Of a DNA stretch of 17,963 nt, positions 7,374-14,097 are shown one piece after another. Position numbers and translations under genes: made by a program. Origin of the DNA: an uncultured Sulfurimonas sp. (GTDB lineage Bacteria > Campylobacterota > Campylobacteria > Campylobacterales > Sulfurimonadaceae); assembly GCA_937914675.1 (NCBI GenBank), contig CALDOC010000379.1, positions 1 to 17,963 of the forward strand, in the 5' to 3' direction. The notes below the pieces were generated by a model. That model made no database searches. It worked only from the letters and a program-made list of their open reading frames with translations, and was not told the origin of the DNA. Each line of letters starts with the position of its first letter. Position 1 is the stretch's first letter.

Positions 7374-8285
7374 TTATACTAATATGTCTTTAGCTATTTG
7401 AAATTGGTTCGCCGTCATAAGGTGAATTTTTGGATGAAGAACTTTCAACTCTTCAAAGAGGTTTTTACTAAGTTCAAAGCCGACTTTGTACTCTTCTTGC
7501 GGACCTCTGTCATGCGCTACTCTTAACGCTTCTATCCACTTTGCTGGAACGTTTATTCCCGGAACGTGAGCGGACAAAAATTGCGCGGTTCTAAGTTTTG
7601 TAATGGGAAAAACTCCAAAAATAATCTCACCTTTTTTTTGCTCGGAACAACACTCTCTGTTTGCGTTTTCTTTTAATTCTAGTAAAAGTTTCGCGTTTTC
7701 CAAATCATACACCGGCTGAGTTATGATGCCCAAAGCTCCATGTTTGATTTTTTTTTGTATCTTCTTTTCAAGCGTTTTGGGATTTTTAGCGTAAGAGTTT
7801 ACAACGGCAAAAGGGAAGATTTGTCGAGGCTTGTGTCCCAAAGGTTTTCCCGCGTAGTTCATGCCGGAGTTAAAGGCGGATATAATGTCTAGAAGAAGGG
7901 AACTGTCCGCTTCAAAAACGCCTTTGGTGTGAGGTTGGTCGGACATGGTCGCAGGATCGCCCGTAAGAGCCAAAATCGTTCTAACGTCGACCTCGTTCGC
8001 GCCCAAAAGGTCGGACTGCAACGCTATCTTGTTTCTGTCTCTCATGCTCATAGTCGCCAAAACTGGTTTGTTAAACCTGTCTTGCAACATTTTTGCCGCG
8101 AAGAGCGAGTTGTATTTTAGTTTTGCCAGTGGATTGTCGGTCGTGGAGAACGCGTCCACGTATTTGTCTAGTTCAAGTTCCGCTATTCTTTCTACGATAG
8201 GCGAAAAGAGGGGAGAGTGAGACGGAGTGGTTTCGAGAGTGATATACGTGCCGTTATTTAATTTTTCTATGAGTGTATCAAACAA
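7374..8285 (-). CDS. metF: Methylenetetrahydrofolate reductase family protein (MetF/YitJ-type)
   Basis: 303 residues, about the size of MetF, the FAD enzyme that reduces 5,10-methylene-THF to 5-methyl-THF for methionine synthesis. LETTPSHSP near the N-terminus holds the catalytic-Glu region. MRDRNKIALQSDLLGANEVDVRTILALTGDP matches the RDRN...QS.LLG...G..N.LALTGDP block of the MTHFR fold, closer to the reductase half of Bacillus YitJ than to E. coli MetF. GALGIITQPVYD and GVFPITKLRTAQFL follow in family order. The start is a TTG at 8283-8285. TAGGA 6 bases before it supports this, and no nearby ATG in frame is better. A TATAAT box on this strand lies at 8315-8320. It probably forms one transcript with serS. 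Confidence 0.85.
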   Translation of the reverse strand: MFDTLIEKLNNGTYITLETTPSHSPLFSPIVERIAELELDKYVDAFSTTDNPLAKLKYNSLFAAKMLQDRFNKPVLATMSMRDRNKIALQSDLLGANEVDVRTILALTGDPATMSDQPHTKGVFEADSSLLLDIISAFNSGMNYAGKPLGHKPRQIFPFAVVNSYAKNPKTLEKKIQKKIKHGALGIITQPVYDLENAKLLLELKENANRECCSEQKKGEIIFGVFPITKLRTAQFLSAHVPGINVPAKWIEALRVAHDRGPQEEYKVGFELSKNLFEELKVLHPKIHLMTANQFQIAKDILV

Positions 8286-8300
8286 ATAAAGTCCTAGTTA

Positions 8301-8322
8301 GTTATAATGTCGCAATTATAAC
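8301..8322. promoter_or_regulatory. Divergent promoter region of metF and serB: inverted repeat with a TATAAT box on each strand
   Basis: GTTATAAT at 8301-8308 and ATTATAAC at 8315-8322 are perfect inverted copies 6 bases apart. The left arm holds TATAAT on the + strand (8303-8308) and would drive serB (ATG at 8340). The right arm holds TATAAT on the - strand (8315-8320) and would drive metF (TTG at 8285). The two -10 boxes are so close that RNA polymerase could hardly use both at once. No good -35 was seen for either. Confidence 0.6.
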
Positions 8323-8339
8323 AAAAGAGAGACGATATA

Positions 8340-8963
8340 ATGTTAAAACTAGCAGTTTTTGATTTTGATTCCACCTTAATGGATGGGGAGACTATAGATT
8401 TTTTTGCCCAAGAACTTGGAATCGGTGAAGAAGTGGCGAAAATCACGGAAGAGGCCATGAGCGGAAGATTGGATTTTTTTGAATCTTTACAGCAAAGGGT
8501 GGGGCTTTTAAAAGGTCTTGACTTTAGCGTTGTGCAGAAGATAAGCCAAAATTTGCCTTACATGAATGGCGCGAAAGAGACGATAGCCGAGCTCAAAAAC
8601 AGAGGTATTAAAGTAGTCTGTTTTAGTGGTGGTTTTAGAACCGCGACCGGACATGCCAAAGATATTTTGGGTTATGACGCGGATTTTTCAAACGTGCTTC
8701 ATTCAAAAGATGGAAAACTGACGGGACTTGTAGGCGGCGACATGATGTTCTCTCACTCAAAAGGCGACATGTTGGCGCGATTGCAAAAGTTGCTTGGAGT
8801 GAGTGAAGAAGAAACGTTAGTGTGTGGCGATGGCGCGAATGATTTAAGCATGTTCGCCCATGCGGGAACAAGGGTGGCGTTTTGCGCTAGAGAAATTTTA
8901 GAAAAAGAGGCGAACGTAGTCATAAAGACTAAAGATTTGACCAAAATATTGGAGAAAATATAA
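8340..8963 (+). CDS. serB: Phosphoserine phosphatase
   Basis: 207 residues, normal for the HAD-superfamily SerB, which removes phosphate from phosphoserine in the last step of serine synthesis in the cytoplasm. HAD motif I is FDFDSTLMDGET (nucleophile D8, acid/base D10). The cap region has the conserved segment MSGRLDFFESLQQRVGLLKGL. Motif II is VVCFSGGFRTAT, and motif III/IV is VCGDGANDLSMFAHAGTRVAF, as in true SerB proteins. The ribosome binding site is weak (AGAGAG-like). The next gene starts directly after its stop. It diverges from the metF-serS transcript. Confidence 0.95.
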   Translation: MLKLAVFDFDSTLMDGETIDFFAQELGIGEEVAKITEEAMSGRLDFFESLQQRVGLLKGLDFSVVQKISQNLPYMNGAKETIAELKNRGIKVVCFSGGFRTATGHAKDILGYDADFSNVLHSKDGKLTGLVGGDMMFSHSKGDMLARLQKLLGVSEEETLVCGDGANDLSMFAHAGTRVAFCAREILEKEANVVIKTKDLTKILEKI

Positions 8964-9278
8964 ATGTTAGATAGTACAGTTTGGAGACAATACCACCAAG
9001 AGAACGATTTTAGAGAAAAACTGAGTGAATTTTGTAGAATGGATTTGTTAGAAATAATCGCTGACGAGAAAGAACTATACGGCGTTTTAAAGGCTAAACT
9101 CACAAAAAAAGAGTTAAAGCTTTTTGCCATGGATACGGCTGATATTGACGATGAAACAATCAAAAAAGATTTTTCTTACAGCGACGAAGAGCTGGCGCAA
9201 GCGAAGTTTAAACTATATAAAAAATTAAAGCAAGATAAAATTAGATTAGAGTTTAAAGAGAGCGCGACGGATTATTAA
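8964..9278 (+). CDS. Hypothetical protein linked to serB
   Basis: 104 residues, not recognised. Highly charged and helical with no signal peptide or membrane segment, so probably cytoplasmic. The sequence runs from a Trp/Tyr-containing start (MLDSTVWRQYHQEND) through Lys/Glu-rich helices (KKELKLFAMDTADIDDETIKKDF, then LAQAKFKLYKKLKQDKIRLEF). There is a single Cys (CRMDLLE). Its ATG follows the serB stop with no gap, with GGAG at 8951-8954 inside serB, so the two are almost surely cotranscribed. Its stop codon lies within the stem of the terminator hairpin. No function is proposed. Confidence 0.7.
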   Translation: MLDSTVWRQYHQENDFREKLSEFCRMDLLEIIADEKELYGVLKAKLTKKELKLFAMDTADIDDETIKKDFSYSDEELAQAKFKLYKKLKQDKIRLEFKESATDY

Positions 9279-9313
9279 GTAATTGAGGGTGAAGTCACCC
9301 TCAATTACTTAAT
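9274..9313. terminator. Bidirectional terminator hairpin
   Basis: Perfect 19-bp inverted repeat, 9274-9292 with 9295-9313, centred on AG at 9293-9294. The GC-rich core is GAGGGTGA/TCACCCTC and the flanks are AT-rich on both sides. The stop codons of both the hypothetical gene (+, 9276-9278) and the heat-shock gene (-, 9305-9307) lie inside the stem, so one hairpin serves both convergent transcripts. The trailing U tracts are broken (AATTACTTAATTT). Confidence 0.8.
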
Positions 9314-9802
9314 TTCAATCACTTTGGAAATTGGCTTGTCAGCTTCCTTTTTTTCTATGATCACAGTTAATATCCCATTCTCAAATTTTGTGCTTAACTT
9401 CTCTTGATTTATATTATCTGGAAGTTGTAAAGTTCTTTTAAACTTACCATAAAAAATCTCTTGTCTGAGAATTGAATCATTATTGTCGTTCACTTCAGTT
9501 TTACTCTCTCCCTCTAAAGTTAATACGTTATCTTGATTTATCGATAGTTTAATTTCATCTTTTTCTAAGCCGGCAATATTAAACTGTATAAGATAGTCGT
9601 CCTTGTGGCTGTACATATTTACTTTTGGATAACTCATTCTCATATAAGTGGAATTATTAAAATGAGTGTTCATGACAGAGTCAATGTAATTGTTCATCTT
9701 GTTTAATTCAGTTTCTAAATTTGGACTTAGATACAATGTTGAAGCGCTTAAGCTCATACTCAAAATAGATAGCGACAAAGCGCTCTTGAATAGATTTTTC
9801 AT
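9305..9802 (-). CDS. Small heat-shock protein (Hsp20/alpha-crystallin family) with signal peptide
   Basis: 165 residues from the ATG at 9802, where AAGGAG stands 6 bases upstream. An ATG at 9838 is in frame but has no such site and would put 12 residues before a clean signal peptide. Residues 1-22 (MKNLFKSALSLSILSMSLSAS) have two lysines, a hydrophobic stretch and a small-residue cleavage region, so the protein is predicted to reach the periplasm. The alpha-crystallin domain covers about 58-150, with NIAGLEKDEIKLSI, VLTLEGES and the family's ENGILTVIIEK. The C-terminal IEI (162-164) is the I-x-I motif used in oligomer assembly. Small heat-shock proteins hold unfolding proteins without ATP and are normally cytoplasmic, so the location is unusual. 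It lies 86 bases downstream of the OmpA-domain gene. Confidence 0.85.
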   Translation of the reverse strand: MKNLFKSALSLSILSMSLSASTLYLSPNLETELNKMNNYIDSVMNTHFNNSTYMRMSYPKVNMYSHKDDYLIQFNIAGLEKDEIKLSINQDNVLTLEGESKTEVNDNNDSILRQEIFYGKFKRTLQLPDNINQEKLSTKFENGILTVIIEKKEADKPISKVIEIK

Positions 9803-9888
9803 GTAAATCTCCTTAAATTTTATTGAGTTCAATATCACAAACTCTGTAGAGATTGTAATTTATATGGATAAATCAACAGTAAATAAAT

Positions 9889-11610
9889 TTAGCGCGACTC
9901 ATTGAGTAAAATTTTCAAAGAGATTCTCCTCGACGCCACTTTATCTTCGCTGTTATTGTAGAGAATCTTTTTTGAGTAGCTATTTCCACTCCCTTTTAAT
10001 ATCTCAGTTAGCAGTTGTTGATTGATTGTATCTTGATTTTTAAATATATAACTTAAAGTAGAGTAAGAACGCTCTAGGGATAATTTTGAATTGTTCAAAT
10101 ACGAGTTAGTAAAATTCGCGCCACCCCATTCGCTAGAAGTGTGTCCGTTAATCTCTAAAGTACTTATGAAGTCACGGTTCTTTTTCAAAAAAGGCGTCAA
10201 TTTTTTGGCGAATGAATCTAAGAAAAATTTTTGCTTGTTTGTGAGTTTATACTTTCCTTGCTCAAAATAGAGTGATTTGTCTGTAAAAGATAAGCTTAAA
10301 TCTTTATTAATGGATATGGCCTTGGCTCTAATTTCCTCTTTGTAAACGTCGCATAGTTGATCATAGAGGCTATTTACTTTTACCGATACTTGAGCCATCG
10401 AGCCATCTCGGTTAAGTTTTATAATCCACATATTTGATTCTTGTGAATCTTCATGCGTATTGAGTCCAACCGCCACGGCTTGAGAATTGTGAAGTATGGC
10501 AATCGCTTTAAACTCGTCATAGTTTTCTCCTCCGTAATGCTCTTGTTTTAACATGCTTAAATCAGAGTTGAAAATCATAACCAGTCCATCCGTATTGTAT
10601 GTGTCTTTAACATAACCAACTCCTATAAAACCGCCATCTGAAAATTCTTTAATATCATTGAGTAAACTTGGATACGTCGTGTAGATTGTTTTATCTTCGA
10701 GTATATTTTTGTATAAATCGAATTTAATTAGTCGTATTTGTTCCTTCTGCATATCGTCATATTTACTAAGCGATATCAAAAAATCATTGTTACGAAGTCG
10801 AATGATTTTATGCGGGATTAAAAGCGTTTCACTTTCATAATGTTTAAGCCACATTTTGTTTCCATTCTCAGTAATTCTCATCAAAGTTACGTCTTTGTGT
10901 TTATCGTAGGAAGTCGTACTTATGACGATTATGGAACCATCTCTCGCTTCGACGGCGTCAACTCCTCTATCGTCATGAATCGTGCCATACTTTTTACTCC
11001 ATAACTTCTGCCCATTTTGAGTAAATCTTGTTAAGTAAACGTCATTGTTCCCAAGACCCGTTTCAAATTCATTGTCAGTGGTTGAGCGAGACGTTACCGA
11101 AGAACCAATGGTCAAAACGCCACCATCGCCTAAAAGGATAAGGTTGTTCATCCTATCATAATTTTTTGTGCCAAAGGTTTTAGTGAAGATCACGTCTCCA
11201 GAGGAGTTTAATTTCAAAAGAAGTAGAGTGCCATCCATAGTGTGCCCACCTACAAAGTAACCATTTGAAGGAGTTTTGACAAGGGCGACGGCTTCACTAA
11301 ATCTTGTTAATTTTGAAGCGTTTGAGAGTATGATTTTAGCTTCGTTATCTACTTTTAGTAGATGCATTTGCGCTCCATATTTGCTGGAAACGCTCGCCAA
11401 ATATTCAAAGGCGTCTGAATACGTTCTGCTTTTATTCGACGTTTGTTTATACTCTTTTGAAAATCCAACGGCTGAGATTGTTCTATCATAATCCTCGGTA
11501 ACGTCAAATAGCGCGGCGTCAAACGCTTGATCGACAATGATAGAAAAATCGGATGTTTTAGCTTGAGCGATAGCGAGGAGAATAAAGACAAAGAGTATAA
11601 TGTTTTTCAT
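9889..11610 (-). CDS. Secreted repeat (propeller-like) protein with C-terminal OmpA peptidoglycan-binding-like domain
   Basis: 573 residues. Signal peptide 1-17, ending AQA. Residues ~100-410 hold four or more repeats of the kind DGGxxxxGx...D..L.R...NG..LW.K.YG...DD, for example GDGGVLTIGSS, VYLTRFTQNGQKLWSKKYG, VTLMRITENGNKMWLKHYE and SDGGFIGVGYV, typical of beta-propeller-like secreted proteins. Residues ~437-573 resemble an OmpA-C domain: LEINGHTSSEWG, then SYLNNSKLSLERSYSTLSYI, then ASRRISLKIL (the ..NxxLSxxRA.. and SRRV-type motifs), which bind peptidoglycan. It would therefore sit in the periplasm or outer membrane, anchored to the wall. No clear ribosome binding site or promoter was seen. 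The function is unknown; a sensor or envelope-integrity role is possible. Confidence 0.8.
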   Translation of the reverse strand: MKNIILFVFILLAIAQAKTSDFSIIVDQAFDAALFDVTEDYDRTISAVGFSKEYKQTSNKSRTYSDAFEYLASVSSKYGAQMHLLKVDNEAKIILSNASKLTRFSEAVALVKTPSNGYFVGGHTMDGTLLLLKLNSSGDVIFTKTFGTKNYDRMNNLILLGDGGVLTIGSSVTSRSTTDNEFETGLGNNDVYLTRFTQNGQKLWSKKYGTIHDDRGVDAVEARDGSIIVISTTSYDKHKDVTLMRITENGNKMWLKHYESETLLIPHKIIRLRNNDFLISLSKYDDMQKEQIRLIKFDLYKNILEDKTIYTTYPSLLNDIKEFSDGGFIGVGYVKDTYNTDGLVMIFNSDLSMLKQEHYGGENYDEFKAIAILHNSQAVAVGLNTHEDSQESNMWIIKLNRDGSMAQVSVKVNSLYDQLCDVYKEEIRAKAISINKDLSLSFTDKSLYFEQGKYKLTNKQKFFLDSFAKKLTPFLKKNRDFISTLEINGHTSSEWGGANFTNSYLNNSKLSLERSYSTLSYIFKNQDTINQQLLTEILKGSGNSYSKKILYNNSEDKVASRRISLKILLNESR

Positions 11611-11686
11611 GAGAGTACTTTTACTTTGTATAAAGCAATTAATATTCCTAAGTAGAGTTTTTGAGAGTTTATTTGGTGATTGTGGA

Positions 11687-11708
11687 TAAAGAGCGGTGCA
11701 AAAGCACC
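11687..11708 (-). terminator. Probable terminator of the rpsF-ssb-rpsR transcript
   Basis: On the minus strand GGTGC-TTTT-GCACC (11708 to 11695) forms a 5-bp GC-rich stem with a four-T loop, followed by GCTCTTTA, a broken U tract. It lies 9 bases past the rpsR stop. The stem is short, so strength is uncertain. Confidence 0.5.
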
Positions 11709-11716
11709 AATGAAAA

Positions 11717-11980
11717 CTATTTTAAGTTTTCGAATGGAGCAGTTACAACTGTGCTACGAGTTACTGTATAAGGAACTAACGCCGCGGCGCGAGCGCGCTT
11801 AATAACGATAGTAATCATGTCTTGGTGACGTTTACAGTTGCCTGTTAAACGACGTGGCATGATTTTATATCTTTCTGAAAGAGAGAAGCGTAATGCTCCT
11901 ACGTCTTTATAATCCATGAATTCAACTTTTGATTCACAGTACTTGCAAAATCTTTTTTTGTATTTTCTTTTTTCTGACAT
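11717..11980 (-). CDS. rpsR: 30S ribosomal protein S18
   Basis: 87 residues, the normal size. S18 sits on the platform of the small subunit paired with S6. KRFCKYCESK, VGALRFSLSERYKIMPRRLTGNCKRHQ and VIKRARAAALVPYT are the conserved S18 blocks. Cys12, Cys15, Cys49 and His52 (CX2C...CX2H) are the set of residues expected of the zinc-binding 'C+' form of S18. AAAGGT lies before the ATG. It is the last gene of the rpsF-ssb-rpsR operon, an order common to most bacteria. Confidence 0.97.
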   Translation of the reverse strand: MSEKRKYKKRFCKYCESKVEFMDYKDVGALRFSLSERYKIMPRRLTGNCKRHQDMITIVIKRARAAALVPYTVTRSTVVTAPFENLK

Positions 11981-12011
11981 GTTATTACCTTTATTATCTA
12001 TTGTTTATTTT

Positions 12012-12587
12012 CTAAAATGGAATTTCATCTTCATCAATGTCAATCACTGGAACCGAGTTGCTACTTGGCATCTCACGACTTTGTGAATTAGCTTGGTTAC
12101 TATAACTTGGCTGTTGATAACTTGGTTGCTGCTGAGCTGGCGCTTGATAACTCTTTTGAGCTGGTTGTTGATAACTTTGCTGACGCCCTTGTTCGGGTGC
12201 GGAATAGTTGTCTTGTCCACCATTAGTTGGCTGATTATTATATCCACCGCCTTGTTGGTTATCTCCTTTAGAGTCTAGCATTTGCATAGTTTCCACAGTA
12301 ACGGAGTGCTTCGATTTTTTTTGCCCATTTTGGTCTACCCATTGATCAAAGTTTAATCTTCCTTCTACAAGGATTTTACTTCCTTTTCGAAGGTATTGGT
12401 TTGCAACTTCGGCGCTTCTTCCGAAGAACGTAATATCCACAAAACATACTTCCTCTTTCTTTTCACCATTTACGGTGAATTTACGACTAGTGGCTATAGC
12501 CGTATTCGCTATGCCAAGACCAGCTTGAGAGTATCTAAGTTCTATATCACGCGTTAAGTTACCAACTAAAATTATTTTATTGAACAT
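12012..12587 (-). CDS. ssb: Single-stranded DNA-binding protein
   Basis: 191 residues. SSB coats single-stranded DNA in replication, repair and recombination and recruits partners through its tail. The OB-fold covers 1-105 (MFNKIILVGNLTRDIELRYS..., then VDITFFGRSAEVANQYLRKGSKILVEGRL, then QNGQKKSKHSVTVETMQML). The C-terminal tip DIDEDEIPF (183-191) is the classic acidic partner-binding peptide. Between them lies a linker of about 75 residues rich in Gln, Pro, Tyr and Ser with repeated SYQQP/SYQAP units. AAGGAA lies 6 bases before the ATG. It sits between rpsF and rpsR as in many bacteria, so its level follows ribosome synthesis. Confidence 0.98.
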   Translation of the reverse strand: MFNKIILVGNLTRDIELRYSQAGLGIANTAIATSRKFTVNGEKKEEVCFVDITFFGRSAEVANQYLRKGSKILVEGRLNFDQWVDQNGQKKSKHSVTVETMQMLDSKGDNQQGGGYNNQPTNGGQDNYSAPEQGRQQSYQQPAQKSYQAPAQQQPSYQQPSYSNQANSQSREMPSSNSVPVIDIDEDEIPF

Positions 12588-12621
12588 AAAGTTTTCCTTA
12601 AATTGTTAAAGCTTTCGCTAA

Positions 12622-13050
12622 TTACTCTGCCGCTTGCGCTACTGGAGCTTCTTCAACTTCAACTTCTGGAGCTTCCTCAGCTTCTGGAACAACAGCTGCT
12701 TTTGGCGCGTCTGCCACTTTTTTAGCTTTTGCGACAAGTCCGTTAAACGCGGCAATTTCACGATTTGTATCGTATTTGATTGTTACGAAACGAAGTAAAT
12801 CTTCGTTGATGCGGAAACGTCTTTCAATTTCAGAAATTGCCGCTGGAGCAATTGAGTAATAGATAACATGGAAATAACCACGTTCGTTTTTAGCGATAGG
12901 GTAAGCTAATTTTCGCATACCCATTGCGTTTGTTGCAGCGATTTCACCACCATTGGAAGTAATAACTTCTTCGATAGCTTTAAGGCTAGCTTGAATTTCT
13001 TCTGCTGTAAATGTAGGTTTTACTATTACTAAGTTTTCGTAGTTTCTCAT
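12622..13050 (-). CDS. rpsF: 30S ribosomal protein S6
   Basis: 142 residues; the S6 core is residues 1-~100, with MRNYENLVIVKPTFTAEEI, AMGMRKLAYPIAKNERGYFHVIYY and INEDLLRFVTIKYD as conserved blocks. S6 binds the platform of the small subunit next to S18. Residues ~108-142 form a low-complexity Ala/Glu/Pro/Val tail with about ten Glu, longer than the tail of E. coli S6, whose end is extended with Glu by RimK; here the acidic tail is encoded. AAGGAG lies upstream of the ATG. First gene of the rpsF-ssb-rpsR operon, with a TATAAT box about 100 bases upstream. Confidence 0.97.
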   Translation of the reverse strand: MRNYENLVIVKPTFTAEEIQASLKAIEEVITSNGGEIAATNAMGMRKLAYPIAKNERGYFHVIYYSIAPAAISEIERRFRINEDLLRFVTIKYDTNREIAAFNGLVAKAKKVADAPKAAVVPEAEEAPEVEVEEAPVAQAAE

Positions 13051-13150
13051 ATAGTATGATCTCCTTTTGGTATTGCCTTTATGGCGTTTGTTTCCCCTTT
13101 GGATCTAAATATAGTGTCACGAAGACATTACAAAGAGAAAGGAAGCCGCG

Positions 13151-13156
13151 ATTATA
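13151..13156 (-). promoter_or_regulatory. Promoter -10 box (TATAAT) for the rpsF operon
   Basis: On the minus strand a perfect TATAAT is preceded by a T-rich stretch (CATTTTTCTTA), the usual look of vegetative promoters in Campylobacterota, which often lack a clear -35. The predicted leader is about 90 bases. It holds a small TGTC-TTCGT-GACA hairpin. I could not find the CCG-bulge pattern described for the S6:S18 leader motif. Confidence 0.6.
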
Positions 13157-13215
13157 TAAGAAAAATGCTTAAAATCACATCAATTAATAACTTTACGGAC
13201 AATCGTTTCACAATT

Positions 13216-14097
13216 TTAGTTGTAAATTTCTGGATGGTCATTTTTCCATCTGCGATGGAGCCAAAACCAAAATTTTGGTTCTTTGGTGATAAGCGAAGTA
13301 AGCCAATCGGCTTGCAGTTGAGTGGCGTTTTGGATGTCCTCTTTTTCATTATCGGTTTTGGCAACTGGTATTTCGTCAAAAATCATTAAAGTGTAATTCT
13401 CTTCATCATCCGTTCTTATGGTTACGGGGATGATGGCGGCGTTGAATTTTCGCGCCAAATACGCCGGCGTTGTCGTTTGGCGGATAGATTTGCCCATGAA
13501 CTCAACCATAGTTCCTTCGTTTGGATTTATGTTGGTGTCTATGAGCAATCCAGAAGCTCCACCTTGTTTTATAAGTTTGATAAGTGGTTTGACAACGTTT
13601 TTTTTCTCTAAATTGCTATTGCCAAACTTTGCTCTGGCTTCGAGCAGCCACTCTTCATAAACGCTGTTTTTCATCTTTTTATAAACCGCAGCTAAAGGTT
13701 CCACGAACGCTCCTATGGAAGCGCCTCCCAGTTCCCAAGAAGAGTAGTGCGTCGTGACGTAGATGACGGCGCGACCTTGCTCATGAACTCTATCAACGGC
13801 TTCTTTGTTTACTATGGTTATCTTGTTTTGCAGTTCATCTTTACTCATGTGACGAAGTTCCATGAGGTGTAAAAAATTGTAAAATAAGTTTTGAAAGCTG
13901 TATTTCGTGATGGACTTTATCTCGTTTTGACTCATTTTTCCATCAAACGCAAAGTTTAAATTGTCTTTTACGATATTTCTATATTTTGAGGAAGAGTGGT
14001 AAGCGACAAAAGCTAAAAAAGTAAAAAAAGATTTTCTTATTGATTTGGGAAGAGACGTTAGTATCGCCTCAAAAATAAGTAGAAATTTATAACCCAT
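13216..14097 (-). CDS. lpxL: Lipid A biosynthesis acyltransferase (LpxL/HtrB family)
   Basis: 293 residues, normal length. These inner-membrane enzymes add a secondary acyl chain to lipid A. A hydrophobic stretch near 24-33 may anchor it. The catalytic H-x4-E motif is in THYSSWELG (H117, E122). LLIDTNINPNEGTMVEFMGK and TTTPAYLARKFNAAIIPVTIR are the usual later blocks, and FWFWLHRRWK close to the C-terminus is a hallmark. Its start overlaps the end of waaC by 11 bases, so translation is probably coupled. The waaC-htrB pair is also adjacent in C. jejuni by my recollection. The exact acyl chain and LpxL versus LpxM role cannot be told from sequence. Confidence 0.92.
   Translation of the reverse strand: MGYKFLLIFEAILTSLPKSIRKSFFTFLAFVAYHSSSKYRNIVKDNLNFAFDGKMSQNEIKSITKYSFQNLFYNFLHLMELRHMSKDELQNKITIVNKEAVDRVHEQGRAVIYVTTHYSSWELGGASIGAFVEPLAAVYKKMKNSVYEEWLLEARAKFGNSNLEKKNVVKPLIKLIKQGGASGLLIDTNINPNEGTMVEFMGKSIRQTTTPAYLARKFNAAIIPVTIRTDDEENYTLMIFDEIPVAKTDNEKEDIQNATQLQADWLTSLITKEPKFWFWLHRRWKNDHPEIYN

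Noticed and set aside
9803..9838. Upstream ATG (9838) as start of the heat-shock gene
   Set aside because: No ribosome binding site there, and 12 charged residues would precede the signal peptide, while AAGGAG sits 6 bases before the ATG at 9802.
9839..9854. Near-palindrome AACTCTGTAGAGAT upstream of the heat-shock gene
   Set aside because: Short, imperfect and not a known heat-shock operator such as CIRCE; not enough to call a site.
13051..13150. S6:S18-binding leader RNA before rpsF
   Set aside because: The leader has only a small TGTC/GACA hairpin and I could not find the CCG-bulge structure described for that motif. A covariance search would settle it.
13265..13280. 16-base perfect palindrome AACCAAAATTTTGGTT
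   Set aside because: It lies inside lpxL and is produced by codons for the conserved KFWFWLH segment, so it is probably chance.
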